Shown here: piece by piece, positions 26,507 to 34,726 of the stretch
How positions within the stretch are numbered: the first letter of the stretch is position 1
Layout of the letters: every line of letters begins with the position of its first letter
NCBI RefSeq assembly: GCF_003970915.1
Contig: NZ_RXOF01000019.1
Location: forward strand, 94,623 to 158,622
Length of the DNA: 64,000 nucleotides
Direction of reading: 5' to 3'
Origin: Hymenobacter gummosus
GTDB lineage: Bacteria; Bacteroidota; Bacteroidia; Cytophagales; Hymenobacteraceae
Notes under the pieces: generated by a model
Told to the model about the DNA's origin: nothing
Seen by the model: only the letters and a program-made list of their open reading frames with translations
The model's database searches: none
Position numbers and translations under genes: made by a program

Positions 26507-27142
26507 CTAGTCGCGCCGCTCCCCCGCCGAGATGGTGCGGTGGCGCTGGCGCAGCACCTGCACCACGTCGTCGATGCTTAGGCCCGAGGCGGTGAGCAGC
26601 ACCAGCAGGTGATATAGCAAGTCAGCCGCCTCACCCTTGAGGCCCTCCACGTTGCCCGCCACCGCGTCGATAACCGTTTCCACGGCCTCCTCCCCGACTT
26701 TCTGGGCCATTTTGGGCAGGCCTTTCTGAAACAGCTTCACCGTGTACGAGTCGGGCTCTTCCCCAGGGTGCTGCCGGCGGCGCTGCACCAGGCGTTCCAG
26801 CTCGGCCAGAAAGCTGACCGGGGCAGTGGGCAGGGCCGTTTGCTGGGGCTGCTCGAAGCAGCTGACGGTGCCGCGGTGGCAGGTGGGGCCGTCGGGCCGG
26901 GCCCGGATGAGCAGCGCGTCCTGGTCGCAGTCGGGGTGCAGGCTGACGACGGAGAGGTAGTGCCCGCTGGTTTCGCCCTTGGTCCAGAGCCGGTTTTTGG
27001 AGCGGGAAAAGAAGGTCACGCGTCCCTCCTGCTCGGTTTTGCGCAGCGCCTCCTCGTTCACGTAGCCCAGCATCAGCACCTGGCCCGTGTCGGCGTCCTG
27101 CACCACGGCCGGAATCAGGCCGCCCATTTTCTCGAAATCCAT
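26507..27142 (-). CDS. hisI: Bifunctional phosphoribosyl-AMP cyclohydrolase / phosphoribosyl-ATP pyrophosphohydrolase
   Basis: This 211-residue HisIE catalyses histidine steps 2 and 3. The HisI domain (1-110) shows DCDQDALLIR and PTCHRGTVSCF with the zinc and catalytic cysteines. The HisE domain (about 118-211) shows KMAQKVGEEAVETVIDA and DLLYHLLVLL. The start is ATG 27142 (MDFEKMGG); the frame upstream is the translation of an inverted repeat. It is the last gene of the his operon, 94 bp after hisF. Confidence 0.95.
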   Translation of the reverse strand: MDFEKMGGLIPAVVQDADTGQVLMLGYVNEEALRKTEQEGRVTFFSRSKNRLWTKGETSGHYLSVVSLHPDCDQDALLIRARPDGPTCHRGTVSCFEQPQQTALPTAPVSFLAELERLVQRRRQHPGEEPDSYTVKLFQKGLPKMAQKVGEEAVETVIDAVAGNVEGLKGEAADLLYHLLVLLTASGLSIDDVVQVLRQRHRTISAGERRD

Positions 27143-27147
27143 CTGAG

Positions 27148-27234
27148 TCGTTTTTCGTTGTTTGTTTTTCGCTTTTCGGCTGCTTGCCTCCATTCTCCCG
27201 GTTCGAAAAAGGAACAACAAACAACGAAAAACGA
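27148..27234. repeat. Inverted repeat array B (hisF-hisIE gap)
   Basis: A perfect 19-bp inverted repeat, TCGTTTTTCGTTGTTTGTT (27148-27166) and its complement (27216-27234), around a 49-base spacer. It starts two bases after the hisF stop codon on the transcribed strand. Period about 8 with variation. Confidence 0.85.
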
Positions 27235-27236
27235 GC

Positions 27237-27995
27237 CTAGATCCGTACCGGTACACCGGCCCCGTGCAGGTGCTGCTTGAGGTCCGGAATGCCGATTTCG
27301 CCGAAGTGAAAGATGCTGGCGGCCAGCCCAGCGTCGGCCCGAGCCTGCCGAAAAACGTCGGTGAAGTGCTCCATGCGGCCGGCCCCGCCCGAGGCTACCA
27401 CCGGCACGGTTACGGCCGCGCACACGGCCCCGGTCACGTCCAGCGCGAAGCCGTCCTTAGTCCCGTCGTGGCTCATGGACGTGAGCAGCAGCTCCCCGGC
27501 CCCGCGCTCGGCCGCCTCCCGGCACCAGTCGACGGCGCCGCGGCCGGTGGCCTGGGTACCGGCCCGGGTGTACACCTGCCAGTCCGTTTCGGGCGCGTGG
27601 CGGGCATCCACGGCCACCACGATGCACTGGGAACCGAAGCGCCGGGCCAGCTCGTCGATGAGTTCCGGCCGTTGCAGCGCGGCCGAGTTGATGGATACTT
27701 TATCGGCCCCATTGAGCAACAGGGCTTCCACGTCGGCCACGGCCGAGATGCCCCCGCCCACGGTGAAGGGAATATCCAGCTCCCGGGCCACGTCGCGCAC
27801 CAGGGCCACCAGGGTCTGGCGCTTTTGGTTGGTGGCGGTGATGTCGAGAAACACCAGCTCGTCGGCGCCCTGGCGGGCGTACTGGGCGGCCAGGGCCACC
27901 GGGTCGCCCGCGTCGCGCAGGCCCTCGAAGCGGACGCCCTTCACGGTGCGCCCGTCCTTCACGTCGAGGCAGGGAATGATGCGTTTGGTCAGCAA
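27237..27995 (-). CDS. hisF: Imidazole glycerol phosphate synthase cyclase subunit
   Basis: This 252-residue TIM barrel accepts ammonia from HisH and makes IGP and AICAR. The start MLTKRIIPCLDV carries the catalytic Asp11. Phosphate-binding loops FTVGGGISAV and VVASGGAGRMEHF are present. At the second catalytic loop the sequence is TSMSHDGTK, where thermophilic HisF has Asp130 in the position of the second Ser; E. coli also differs here, so activity is still expected. The start codon is TTG at 27995, only two bases from array C, with no ATG nearby. Confidence 0.95.
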   Translation of the reverse strand: MLTKRIIPCLDVKDGRTVKGVRFEGLRDAGDPVALAAQYARQGADELVFLDITATNQKRQTLVALVRDVARELDIPFTVGGGISAVADVEALLLNGADKVSINSAALQRPELIDELARRFGSQCIVVAVDARHAPETDWQVYTRAGTQATGRGAVDWCREAAERGAGELLLTSMSHDGTKDGFALDVTGAVCAAVTVPVVASGGAGRMEHFTDVFRQARADAGLAASIFHFGEIGIPDLKQHLHGAGVPVRI

Positions 27996-27997
27996 CG

Positions 27998-28100
27998 GTG
28001 AATGAGTGAGTAGTGAATGAGTGAATCAGCGGCGGATGAGGCAGCAGCGAATGAGTGGAGTAGCAGAACGAAAATCACTGCATTCACTACTCACTCATTC
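27998..28100. repeat. Octamer-periodic inverted repeat array C (hisA-hisF gap)
   Basis: Left arm 27998-28026 (GTGAATGAGTGAGTAG type) and right arm 28081-28100, complementary over 20 bases, with a spacer containing a partial third copy. The hisA stop codon and its last codons (Met-Ser-Glu) are inside the right arm. Confidence 0.88.
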
Positions 28101-28806
28101 GCCGCAGCTCCGCCAGGCTGATGGTGCCCTCGTAGATGGCCTTGCCGATGATGCAGCCGTGCATGCCCAGGGCGGCCAGGGCTTCGACGTCGGCCAGGTT
28201 AGTCACGCCGCCCGAGGCCACGAGCTGCGCGGCGGGCAGCCGGTCCCGCAGCTGCTGGTACGCTGCCAGCGCCGGGCCCTGCAGCTTGCCGTCCTTGCTC
28301 ACGTCGGTGCACACGAAGGTGCGGGCCCCGGCGGCCAGGTAATCGGCCACGAACTCCTGCAACGTCCGCTCCGACTGCTCGGCCCAGGCGTTGATGGCAA
28401 TGCGCTCATCCCGAAAATCAGCCCCGATGATGATGCGCTCGGCCCCGAACGTGCGCAGCCAGTGCTGCACGGTGTCGGGCTCGCGCACGGCAATGCTGCC
28501 GGCCGTAATCTGGGCCGCACCGGCGTCGAAAGCCTGGCGCACGGCCTGTTCGCTCTGCAGCCCGCCCCCGAAGTCGATGGTGAGCCGGGTGTGCCGGGCA
28601 ATGCGCTCCAGCACGGCGAGGTTCACGGGCTGCCGGGCCCGGGCCCCGTCGAGGTCGACCAGGTGCAGGCGGCGCAGGCCGTGCTGCTCGAAGCGCTGGG
28701 CCACGGCCAGCGGGTCGGAGTCATAGGTGGTCTGCTGGGCAAAGTCGCCCTCGGTCAGGCGCACGCACTGGCCCCCGATCAAATCGATGGCGGGAATGAT
28801 TTCCAT
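28087..28806 (-). CDS. hisA: Phosphoribosylformimino-AICAR isomerase
   Basis: This 239-residue TIM barrel of histidine step 4 starts at ATG 28806 (MEIIPAIDLIGGQCVRL), with catalytic Asp8 and the second catalytic Asp in CTDVSKDGKLQGP. Phosphate loops FGGGLQSE and ASGGVTNL are present. The C-terminus is rewritten by the repeat array: ELRRMSE and the stop come from it. The gene lies between hisH and hisF in the minus-strand operon. Confidence 0.96.
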   Translation of the reverse strand: MEIIPAIDLIGGQCVRLTEGDFAQQTTYDSDPLAVAQRFEQHGLRRLHLVDLDGARARQPVNLAVLERIARHTRLTIDFGGGLQSEQAVRQAFDAGAAQITAGSIAVREPDTVQHWLRTFGAERIIIGADFRDERIAINAWAEQSERTLQEFVADYLAAGARTFVCTDVSKDGKLQGPALAAYQQLRDRLPAAQLVASGGVTNLADVEALAALGMHGCIIGKAIYEGTISLAELRRMSE

Positions 28807-28851
28807 GTAGTAGGGTCTTGGGAGCTTGGGGGTCTTGAGGGCTTGGATAAC
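28807..28851. repeat. Octamer-periodic array D (hisH-hisA gap), single arm
   Basis: Units GGGTCTTG, GGAGCTTG, GGGGTCTTG and AGGGCTTGG run in one direction only; no complementary arm is visible. It fills the 55-bp gap between hisH and hisA. The word resembles those of arrays H and J. Confidence 0.7.
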
Positions 28852-28861
28852 CGCCCGGGCG

Positions 28862-29449
28862 TTACAGGGCCAGAAAGTTTTCGAGAATGCGCGTGCCCAC
28901 CGGGCCGCTTTTCTCGGCGTGAAACTGCACGGCGTAGAAGTTCTGGTGCTGCACGGCCGCGCTGAAGGGCGCCGGGTAGGCCCCCTCGGCAATGGTGTAG
29001 GCCCCCACCGGGGCGTAGTAGCTGTGCACGAAGTACACGTAATCCTGCTCGCGCAGGCCCGCAAACAGCGGGGAGCGAAGCTGCTGCAGGGTGTTCCAGC
29101 CCATGTGCGGCACCTTGTGGTCGGCGTCGGCCCGGAAGCGCACCACGTCGAAGGGCAGAATGCCGAGCAAATCGGTGTCGCCTTCCTCGCTGTGGCGACC
29201 CAGCAGCTGCATGCCCAGGCATACCCCCAGGAAGGGCTGCGTCAGGGTGGGCAGCAGCTTATCCAAACCCTGGGCCCGCAGCTCCCGCATGGCCGAAGCC
29301 GCTTCGCCCTCGCCGGGGAAGATGACTTTGTCGGCCCGGCGAATCTGCTCGGCGTCGGCCGTCAGCGTGGGCTCCACGCCCAGTCGTTCCAGGGCAAACA
29401 GCACCGACTGCACATTGCCGCCTTTGTAATCAACTACTGCTATTTTCAT
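28862..29449 (-). CDS. hisH: Imidazole glycerol phosphate synthase glutaminase subunit
   Basis: This 195-residue class I glutamine amidotransferase supplies ammonia to HisF. The start is ATG 29449 (MKIAVVDYKGGNVQS). The nucleophile Cys is in GVCLGMQLLG (about residue 80), and the His/Glu pair is in QFHAEKSGP near residue 180. The length is normal. The extension above the chosen start is translated intergenic repeat. Confidence 0.96.
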   Translation of the reverse strand: MKIAVVDYKGGNVQSVLFALERLGVEPTLTADAEQIRRADKVIFPGEGEAASAMRELRAQGLDKLLPTLTQPFLGVCLGMQLLGRHSEEGDTDLLGILPFDVVRFRADADHKVPHMGWNTLQQLRSPLFAGLREQDYVYFVHSYYAPVGAYTIAEGAYPAPFSAAVQHQNFYAVQFHAEKSGPVGTRILENFLAL

Positions 29450-29458
29450 TTCGTTAAG

Positions 29459-29571
29459 CGCTGCATTTACACAAATGAGTAAGAATATTTTCAGTGGCGG
29501 ATTCACGCTTTAACGCTCCGTACTAACCCACTCAACCCCGCTTACCCATTTGTATAAACATTTGTTAAAAC
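29459..29571. repeat. Inverted repeat E (hisB-hisH gap)
   Basis: TTTACACAAATGAGTAAG (29467-29484) matches the complement of 29541-29558 at 16 of 18 positions. Spacing of the ATG-containing words is near 8, but less regular than in the other arrays. It starts at the hisB stop codon on the transcribed strand. Confidence 0.6.
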
Positions 29572-30672
29572 CTACAGAACGCCTTTGGTGCTAGGTATTT
29601 CCATTTTGCTGGCATCCCGTTGCAGGGCGTTCTTAATAGCTTTGGCCACGGCCTTGAAAATAGCTTCAATCTTGTGGTGTTCGTTGCTGCCTTCGCACTT
29701 GACGTTGAGGTTGCAGCGGGCCGCATCGGAGAAGCTTTTAAAGAAATGGTAAAACATTTCCGTCGGCATGTCGCCCACTTTTTCGCGCCGGAACTCCGCT
29801 TCCCACACCAGCCAGGGCCGCCCCGAAAAGTCGATGGCAGCCTGGGCCAGGGCGTCGTCCATGGGCAGCAGGAAGCCGTAGCGGGCCAGGCCGCGTTTGT
29901 CGCCGAGGGCCTGGCTGAAGGCTTCGCCCAGGGCAATGGCCGTATCCTCGATGGTGTGGTGCTCGTCGATGTGCAGGTCGCCTTGTACCTCGATGAGCAT
30001 ATCCACCCCGCTGTGCCGGGCCAGCTGGTCGAGCATATGGTCGAAAAACCCGAGGCCGGTTTTTATACTGTGCCGCCCGCTGCCGTCGAGGTTGAGCTCC
30101 ACCCGGATTTTCGTCTCGTTCGTGTCGCGCTGCACCGTGGCCGTGCGGGCCGGCAGGCGCAGGTGCTGGTAGATGGCCTCCCAGCTGGTGGTGGTTAGCG
30201 CGGCCCGCTCGGTGGGCTCCTCCCCGATCAGGATGGCCCGGCTGCCCAGGTTGTCGGCCAGCTGCACGTCGGTGAGCCGGTCGCCGATGACGTAGGAGTT
30301 CAGCAGGTCGTAGCCGTTGGCGGGGTCGAGGTAGCGGCTGAGCAGGCCCAGGCCCGGCTTGCGGGTGGGCAGGTTTTCGTGGGGGAAGCTACGGTCGATC
30401 AGGCTGGCGGCAAACTCCACCCCTTCGCCGCGCAGAATGTCGAGCATCAGGTTCTGGCAGGGCCAGAAGGTGTCCTCCGGAAACGAGTCGGTGCCGAGCC
30501 CGTCCTGGTTGGTGACCAGCACCAGCTCGTAGTCCAGCTCGCGGGCAATGCGCGCCAGGCCGGTGATGGCGCCGGGCAGAAACTGAAACTTCTCGAAGGA
30601 ATCGACCTGCTGGCTGGGCTGGGGCTCCACGAGGATGGTCCCGTCGCGGTCGATGAACAGTACTTTTTTCAT
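29572..30672 (-). CDS. hisB: Bifunctional histidinol-phosphatase / IGP dehydratase
   Basis: This 366-residue fusion covers steps 6 and 8. The N-terminal HAD phosphatase (1-165) starts [12 protein letters not shown] (Asp nucleophile in DRDGT) with [12 protein letters not shown] and [12 protein letters not shown]. The C-terminal dehydratase (about 180-366) has the metal-binding [12 protein letters not shown] and [14 protein letters not shown]. The Cys-rich zinc loop of the E. coli phosphatase (CPHxxxxxCxC) is replaced by [13 protein letters not shown], keeping only the His; I recall the same in other Bacteroidota enzymes. Preceded by hisC with a 57-bp gap that has no repeat array. Confidence 0.96.
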   Translation of the reverse strand: MKKVLFIDRDGTILVEPQPSQQVDSFEKFQFLPGAITGLARIARELDYELVLVTNQDGLGTDSFPEDTFWPCQNLMLDILRGEGVEFAASLIDRSFPHENLPTRKPGLGLLSRYLDPANGYDLLNSYVIGDRLTDVQLADNLGSRAILIGEEPTERAALTTTSWEAIYQHLRLPARTATVQRDTNETKIRVELNLDGSGRHSIKTGLGFFDHMLDQLARHSGVDMLIEVQGDLHIDEHHTIEDTAIALGEAFSQALGDKRGLARYGFLLPMDDALAQAAIDFSGRPWLVWEAEFRREKVGDMPTEMFYHFFKSFSDAARCNLNVKCEGSNEHHKIEAIFKAVAKAIKNALQRDASKMEIPSTKGVL

Positions 30673-30729
30673 GGCTTGCGCGCCGCAGGCGGGCGCGGAA
30701 TCTTCGGTGAGAATGGAAAAACGGGCCGG

Positions 30730-31782
30730 CTAGCCAGCATACTCGCGCAGGGCCGCGAGCAGCTGCGCGTTTTCGGCGGGCGTGCCCACGGTCAGGCGCA
30801 GGCAGCCGGCGCAGCCGGGCTGGCTGGTGCGGTTGCGCACCACGATGCCGCGCCCGAGCAGGTACTCGTACACGGCCGTGGCGTCGGGCCGGAAGCGCGC
30901 GAGCAGGAAGTTGGCGTCGGAGGGGAACACCTGCTCGACAATGGGCAGCGTAGGCAGCGCCGCGGCCAGCTGCTCGCGCTGCTGCAGCAGCTCCCGGCGC
31001 ATCGCGTCGAAACCGCTGGTATCGGCCAGGCCGGCCAGGGCGTGCTGCTGGGTGCTTTCGGAGACGTTGTAGGGCGGCTTGATTTTGTTCAGGTACTGAA
31101 TCAGCGCCGGCGCGGCGAAGGCCATGCCCAGGCGCAGGCCGGCCAGGCCCCAGGCCTTGGAAAACGTCTGCAGCACCACCAGATTCTCAAATTCTCCGAG
31201 GCGGGTAGTCCAGCTGGGAGCGGCGGCAAAGTCCACGTACGCCTCGTCGACCACCACCAGCCCGCCGAAGCCGCGCAGCACGCGCTCCACCGCTTCGGCG
31301 TGCAGCAGGTTGCCGGTAGGGTTGTTGGGCGAGCAGATGAACACCAGCTTGGCGGAGGAAGCCACTACCTTCTCAATGGCCTCGTCGGACAGCTGGAAGT
31401 CCGCCGTGAGCGGGACCCGCTCGATGGCCACGTCGTTAAGGTTGGCGGCTACCTCGTACATGCCGTAGGTGGGCGGCAGGATGAGGATGCTGTCCTGGCC
31501 CGGCACGCACGTGAGGCGCAGCAGCAGGTCAATGGCTTCGTCGGAGCCGTTGCCGAGAAAAATCTGCTCGGGGCCGACGCCCTTCAGCCGGGCCACTTCG
31601 GCCTTGACGGCGCGCTGTAGCGGGTCGGGGTAGCGGTTGAAAAGCTGCCCCCCCGCCGAGCCGAGGCTGTTCTCGTTGGCGTCGAGCATAACCTGGGCCG
31701 CCGGGCCCTGAAATTCGTCGCGGGCCGAGGCGTAGGGCTTCATGGCCCGCACGTTGGGCCGGATGAGCTGTTCGAGGTTCAT
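30730..31782 (-). CDS. hisC: Histidinol-phosphate aminotransferase
   Basis: This 350-residue class I/II PLP aminotransferase catalyses step 7. The PLP lysine is in LQTFSKAWGLAGLRLG (about residue 211). ANENSLGS and SPNNPTGNLL mark the substrate and cofactor sites, and NFLLARF is typical of HisC. It starts at ATG 31782, immediately followed upstream by array G. Confidence 0.96.
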   Translation of the reverse strand: MNLEQLIRPNVRAMKPYASARDEFQGPAAQVMLDANENSLGSAGGQLFNRYPDPLQRAVKAEVARLKGVGPEQIFLGNGSDEAIDLLLRLTCVPGQDSILILPPTYGMYEVAANLNDVAIERVPLTADFQLSDEAIEKVVASSAKLVFICSPNNPTGNLLHAEAVERVLRGFGGLVVVDEAYVDFAAAPSWTTRLGEFENLVVLQTFSKAWGLAGLRLGMAFAAPALIQYLNKIKPPYNVSESTQQHALAGLADTSGFDAMRRELLQQREQLAAALPTLPIVEQVFPSDANFLLARFRPDATAVYEYLLGRGIVVRNRTSQPGCAGCLRLTVGTPAENAQLLAALREYAG

Positions 31783-31928
31783 TTGATTAATTAAGAATTA
31801 ATAATGAATAATTAAGAATTGCCGGAACTCCTCAACAAAGGCCGGGAGCAACTACAATAGCCCCTCACATTCTCCAGGAGCAGACGACAACCGTCAATTA
31901 TTCATTATTAATTAGTCATTATTAATTA
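31783..31928. repeat. Octamer-periodic inverted repeat array G (hisD-hisC gap)
   Basis: An AT-only word set: left arm 31783-31821 (TTAAGAATTAATAATGAATA type), right arm 31895-31928 complementary to it, spacer 73 bases of ordinary GC-rich sequence. The left arm starts at the base next to the hisC ATG. The right arm encodes the last five residues of HisD (VINND) and its TAA stop. Confidence 0.9.
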
Positions 31929-33204
31929 CAGACAGGCGCACGGTTACGGCGCGGGCGTGGGCGCGCAGGCCCTCGGCTTCGGCCATGGTTTCCACCACCG
32001 GCCCCAGCTGGCGCAGGCCTTCGGGCGTGATGCGCTGGAAGGTGATTTTCTTCACGAACGAGTCGAGCGAGACGCCGCTGTAGCTGCGGGCGTAGCCGTT
32101 GGTGGGCAGCGTGTGGTTGGTGCCGGAGGCGTAGTCGCCGGCGGCCTCGGGCGTGAGGTGACCCAAAAACACCGAGCCGGCGTTGCTGACCTGCTCGGCC
32201 AAAGCCTCGGCGTCGGCTACGGCCAGGATGAGGTGCTCGGGCGCGTACTCATTGGAGAAGCGCAGCATCTCGGCCGCGTCGCGCAGGAGAATGGCCCGGC
32301 TTTCCCGCAGGGCCTGGGCGGCCACCTCGCGGCGCGGCAGCTCGGCCAGCTGCCCGGCTACTTCCGCCGACACCTTATCTAGCAGAGCGGCGGAGTCGGA
32401 TAAGAGCACTACCTGCGAGTCGGGGCCGTGCTCGGCCTGGCTGAGCAGGTCGGCGGCCACGAAGGCGGGGTTGGCCGAGTCGTCGGCAATGACCAGCACT
32501 TCGGAGGGGCCGGCGGGCATGTCGATGGCCACCCCGCGCTGGGCGGCCAGCTGCTTGGCAGCCGTCACGTAGCGGTTGCCGGGCCCGAAGATTTTATCGA
32601 CGGCCGGCACCGATTCCGTCCCGCCGGTCAGCGCCGCCACGGCCTGGGCCCCGCCGGCCTTCACGATGCGGCGGATGCCCAGCTCGGCGGCGGTGAAGAG
32701 GATAACCGGGTTGACGGAGCCGTCCTTGGCGGGCGGGGTGCACAGCACGATGTCGGGGCAGCCGGCCAGGCGGGCGGGCACGCCCAGCATGAGCAGCGTA
32801 CTGAACAGCGGGGCCGAGCCGCCCGGAATGTAGAGGCCCACCCGCTGCACCGGCACCGCCCGCCGCCAGCAGGTGACGCCCGGCATGGTATCGAGCCGCA
32901 GCTCCGTTTCCCGTTGAGCGGCGTGAAACCGCTCAATGTTCTGGCGGGCCTGCCGGATGGCCGCCTGCAGCGCGGCCGGCACCTGGGCCGCGGCGGCATC
33001 CAGCTCCGCCTCCGTCACCAGCAGGTCGGTCAGCTCGGCGCCGTCGAACAGGCGGGCGTACTCGCGCAGGGCCGCGTCGCCGCGCCGGCGCACCTCGTCG
33101 AAGATGGCGCGCACCCGCTGCTCCACGTCGGCCGCTTCGGCCTGGGCCGGCCGCTGCTGCAGCGCCGCCCACTCGGCCGGCGCCGGATTGTTGAATCGTT
33201 GCAT
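31912..33204 (-). CDS. hisD: Histidinol dehydrogenase
   Basis: This 430-residue enzyme makes histidine from histidinol in two NAD-dependent steps (steps 9 and 10). The zinc and substrate residues are visible in the signature DMPAGPSEVLVIADDSANP, AEHGPDSQVVLL and the late NHTLPTNGYARSYSG. The start is ATG 33204 (MQRFNNPAPAEW); upstream in the same frame is translated GGGGTCTT repeat. The last five codons are supplied by the AT-rich array. Second gene of the operon. Confidence 0.97.
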   Translation of the reverse strand: MQRFNNPAPAEWAALQQRPAQAEAADVEQRVRAIFDEVRRRGDAALREYARLFDGAELTDLLVTEAELDAAAAQVPAALQAAIRQARQNIERFHAAQRETELRLDTMPGVTCWRRAVPVQRVGLYIPGGSAPLFSTLLMLGVPARLAGCPDIVLCTPPAKDGSVNPVILFTAAELGIRRIVKAGGAQAVAALTGGTESVPAVDKIFGPGNRYVTAAKQLAAQRGVAIDMPAGPSEVLVIADDSANPAFVAADLLSQAEHGPDSQVVLLSDSAALLDKVSAEVAGQLAELPRREVAAQALRESRAILLRDAAEMLRFSNEYAPEHLILAVADAEALAEQVSNAGSVFLGHLTPEAAGDYASGTNHTLPTNGYARSYSGVSLDSFVKKITFQRITPEGLRQLGPVVETMAEAEGLRAHARAVTVRLSVINND

Positions 33205-33207
33205 GAG

Positions 33208-33304
33208 GTTGGGGTCTTGGGGTCTTGGGGTCTTGGGGTCTTGGGGTCTTGGGGTCGGCTGCACATCAACCAAGACCCTAAGCTCCCAAGACCCCAAGAC
33301 CCCA
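33208..33304. repeat. Octamer-periodic inverted repeat array H (hisG-hisD gap)
   Basis: Five full copies and a partial one of GGGGTCTT (33211-33256), a 13-base spacer, then the complementary arm AGACCCTAAGCTCCCAAG-type to 33304, directly abutting the hisG stop codon. The array occupies essentially the whole intergenic gap. Confidence 0.92.
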
Positions 33305-34156
33305 TTAGCTGATCATCTTCTCGATAGGCAGCACCAGGATGCCTTCGGCGCCGACGGCTTTGAGCTGGTCGGTGATGTGCCAGAAGTCGTCCTCGTTGAC
33401 CACCGACTGCACCGACACCCAGCCTTCTTCAGCCAGGGGCGTGACGGTGGGCGCCTTGATGCCCGGCAGCAGGGCTTTTACCGCGTCGAGGGCGGCGGCG
33501 GGCGCGTTCAGCAGGATGTACTTGTTGCGGCGGGCGCGGCGCACGGCCTGCATGCGGAAGCGCAGCTGCTCCAGCAGCTGCTGCTTGTCGGGCGCGAGCT
33601 GGCGGTTGGCAATGAGCACGGCCTCGGAGCGGAACACGGTTTCGACTTCGCGCAGACCGTTGCTGAGCAAGGTGGAGCCCGAGGAGACGATGTCGCAGAT
33701 GGCGTCGGCCAGGCCGATGCTGGGGGCAATTTCCACCGAGCCGCTGATGGTGTGCAGCTGGGCCCGCACGCCCTCGCCGGCCAGGTACTCGCCCAGGATG
33801 CGCGGGTACGAGGTGGCAATGTTCTTGCCCTGCAGATCGGCCACCGCGGCGTAGGCCTGCCCGCGCGGCACGGCCAGCGAAAGGCGGCACTTGCTGAAGC
33901 CCAGCGGCTCGATTTCCAGCTCGGGCAGGCCGGCTTCGACCAGCACGTTCTGCCCGACGATGCCCAGATCGGCCACCCCGTCCTGCACGTAGCCGGGAAT
34001 GTCGTCGTCGCGCAGAAACAGGATTTCGAGGGGGAAGTTGGTGGCTTCGGTTTTGAGCTTGGAGGAGGCGCTGGAGAAACCAATGCCGCATTCGCGGATG
34101 AGCGAGAGGGAATCTTCACTCAGCCGACCAGATTTCTGGATGGCCAGACGAATCAT
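33305..34156 (-). CDS. hisG: ATP phosphoribosyltransferase, long form
   Basis: This 283-residue first enzyme of histidine biosynthesis starts at ATG 34156 (MIRLAIQKSGRLSEDSL). Catalytic domains (1-210) contain GVADLGIVGQNVL, ATSYPRI and the PRPP loop DAICDIVSSGSTLLSNGL. The extra C-terminal ACT-like domain (about 215-283) marks the long form, which is feedback-inhibited by histidine and does not need HisZ. First structural gene of the operon, 168 bp after the leader-peptide stop. Confidence 0.97.
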   Translation of the reverse strand: MIRLAIQKSGRLSEDSLSLIRECGIGFSSASSKLKTEATNFPLEILFLRDDDIPGYVQDGVADLGIVGQNVLVEAGLPELEIEPLGFSKCRLSLAVPRGQAYAAVADLQGKNIATSYPRILGEYLAGEGVRAQLHTISGSVEIAPSIGLADAICDIVSSGSTLLSNGLREVETVFRSEAVLIANRQLAPDKQQLLEQLRFRMQAVRRARRNKYILLNAPAAALDAVKALLPGIKAPTVTPLAEEGWVSVQSVVNEDDFWHITDQLKAVGAEGILVLPIEKMIS

Positions 34157-34324
34157 GGAGACAGAAAATTCGGGGAACCGACGCCGGCCGCGCTTAGGGC
34201 GCACGGCGTCGAAAATCATCATCAACGGGGGCCGACGGGCGGGGTTGCTGCCCGGGGCAGCTAACGGGGCCGGTTGCGGCGGGGCGACGCAGGTTCGGAC
34301 CGTAGCCGAACGCTTATACGTAGT
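34157..34324 (-). promoter_or_regulatory. Probable attenuator region of the his operon
   Basis: Between the leader peptide and hisG the transcribed strand can form GTTCGG/CCGAAC (34293-34311), a stem GCTGCC/GGCAGC near 34250, and a longer stem of GACGCCG with CGGCGTC (34180-34210, with inner GCGC pairing) followed by AATTTTCT. The segment TGATGATGA (34216-34224) is a perfect complement of TCATCATCA in the leader's His codons (34353-34361). Mutually exclusive pairing is plausible but not computed; the T tract is about ten bases from the stem, so it is an imperfect terminator. Confidence 0.5.
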
Positions 34325-34423
34325 TTATTCCTCTCCCTGGGAGGAATGGTGGTGATGATGACCGGCATGCCCGTGAGCGGCTACCCCCGAAAGCGGGGCC
34401 AGCGGCTGAAGGGTAAAGCGCAT
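34325..34423 (-). CDS. hisL: His leader peptide (7 His of 32 residues)
   Basis: From ATG 34423 the minus strand encodes 32 codons ending TAA at 34325. The peptide begins MRFTLQPLAPLSGVAA and continues HGHAGHHHHHSSQGEE, so seven of 16 codons near its end are His, five consecutively. It lies between a good sigma-ABfr -7 box and hisG, exactly where an attenuation leader peptide belongs. Shortage of charged tRNA-His would stall a ribosome on the His run and change folding downstream. No Shine-Dalgarno is seen, which is usual in this phylum. I infer function from position and composition. Confidence 0.75.
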   Translation of the reverse strand: MRFTLQPLAPLSGVAAHGHAGHHHHHSSQGEE

Positions 34424-34460
34424 CGTGGCGGCGAAGGGCATGCGGTGAGGGATGATGCGG

Positions 34461-34468
34461 CAAAGGTA
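34461..34468 (-). promoter_or_regulatory. Promoter -7 box of the his operon
   Basis: On the minus strand TACCTTTG matches TAnnTTTG, placing transcription start near 34455 and a short 5' leader of about 30 bases before the leader-peptide ATG. A TTTCG lies 19 bases upstream as a weak -33 element. Confidence 0.7.
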
Positions 34469-34726
34469 AGCAGACGCGGGCAAATAACGAAACCACAACC
34501 GAGATGGTTGGGTGCTGCCGTTTTATTAACGCGCCGCGGCGCTTGTCATCAATTTAGTACCGCGCCCTTTCTCCACCACTTTTTAGCGACTCAGCGCCAG
34601 GGCGTTCGGGACGTTTCCAGACCTCACACAATGATGTGAGTTAAACCCAATTCGCCCCCCACTGTCTTATCTTGGCACTTTTATTTCCGTACGCGCCGTT
34701 ACCGCTCCACCACCCACGCCTTGGTT
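34469..34726. other. Divergent region between his operon and DUF2911 gene
   Basis: No gene seen. A small hairpin CTCACA/TGTGAG (34623-34639) and TATCTTGG (34669-34676, a weak plus-strand -7 box for the DUF2911 gene) are the only signals noted. Confidence 0.5.

Noticed and set aside
27237-27995. Inactive HisF because the second catalytic Asp is Ser
   Set aside because: E. coli HisF also lacks Asp there in my recollection, and the operon is complete, so loss of function is not supported.
33208-33304. Coding extension of hisD through the GGGGTCTT array (Pro-Arg-Pro-Gln-Asp repeats)
   Set aside because: HisD homologues start near MQRF; the repeat-derived residues have no counterpart and the array occurs in other gaps out of frame.
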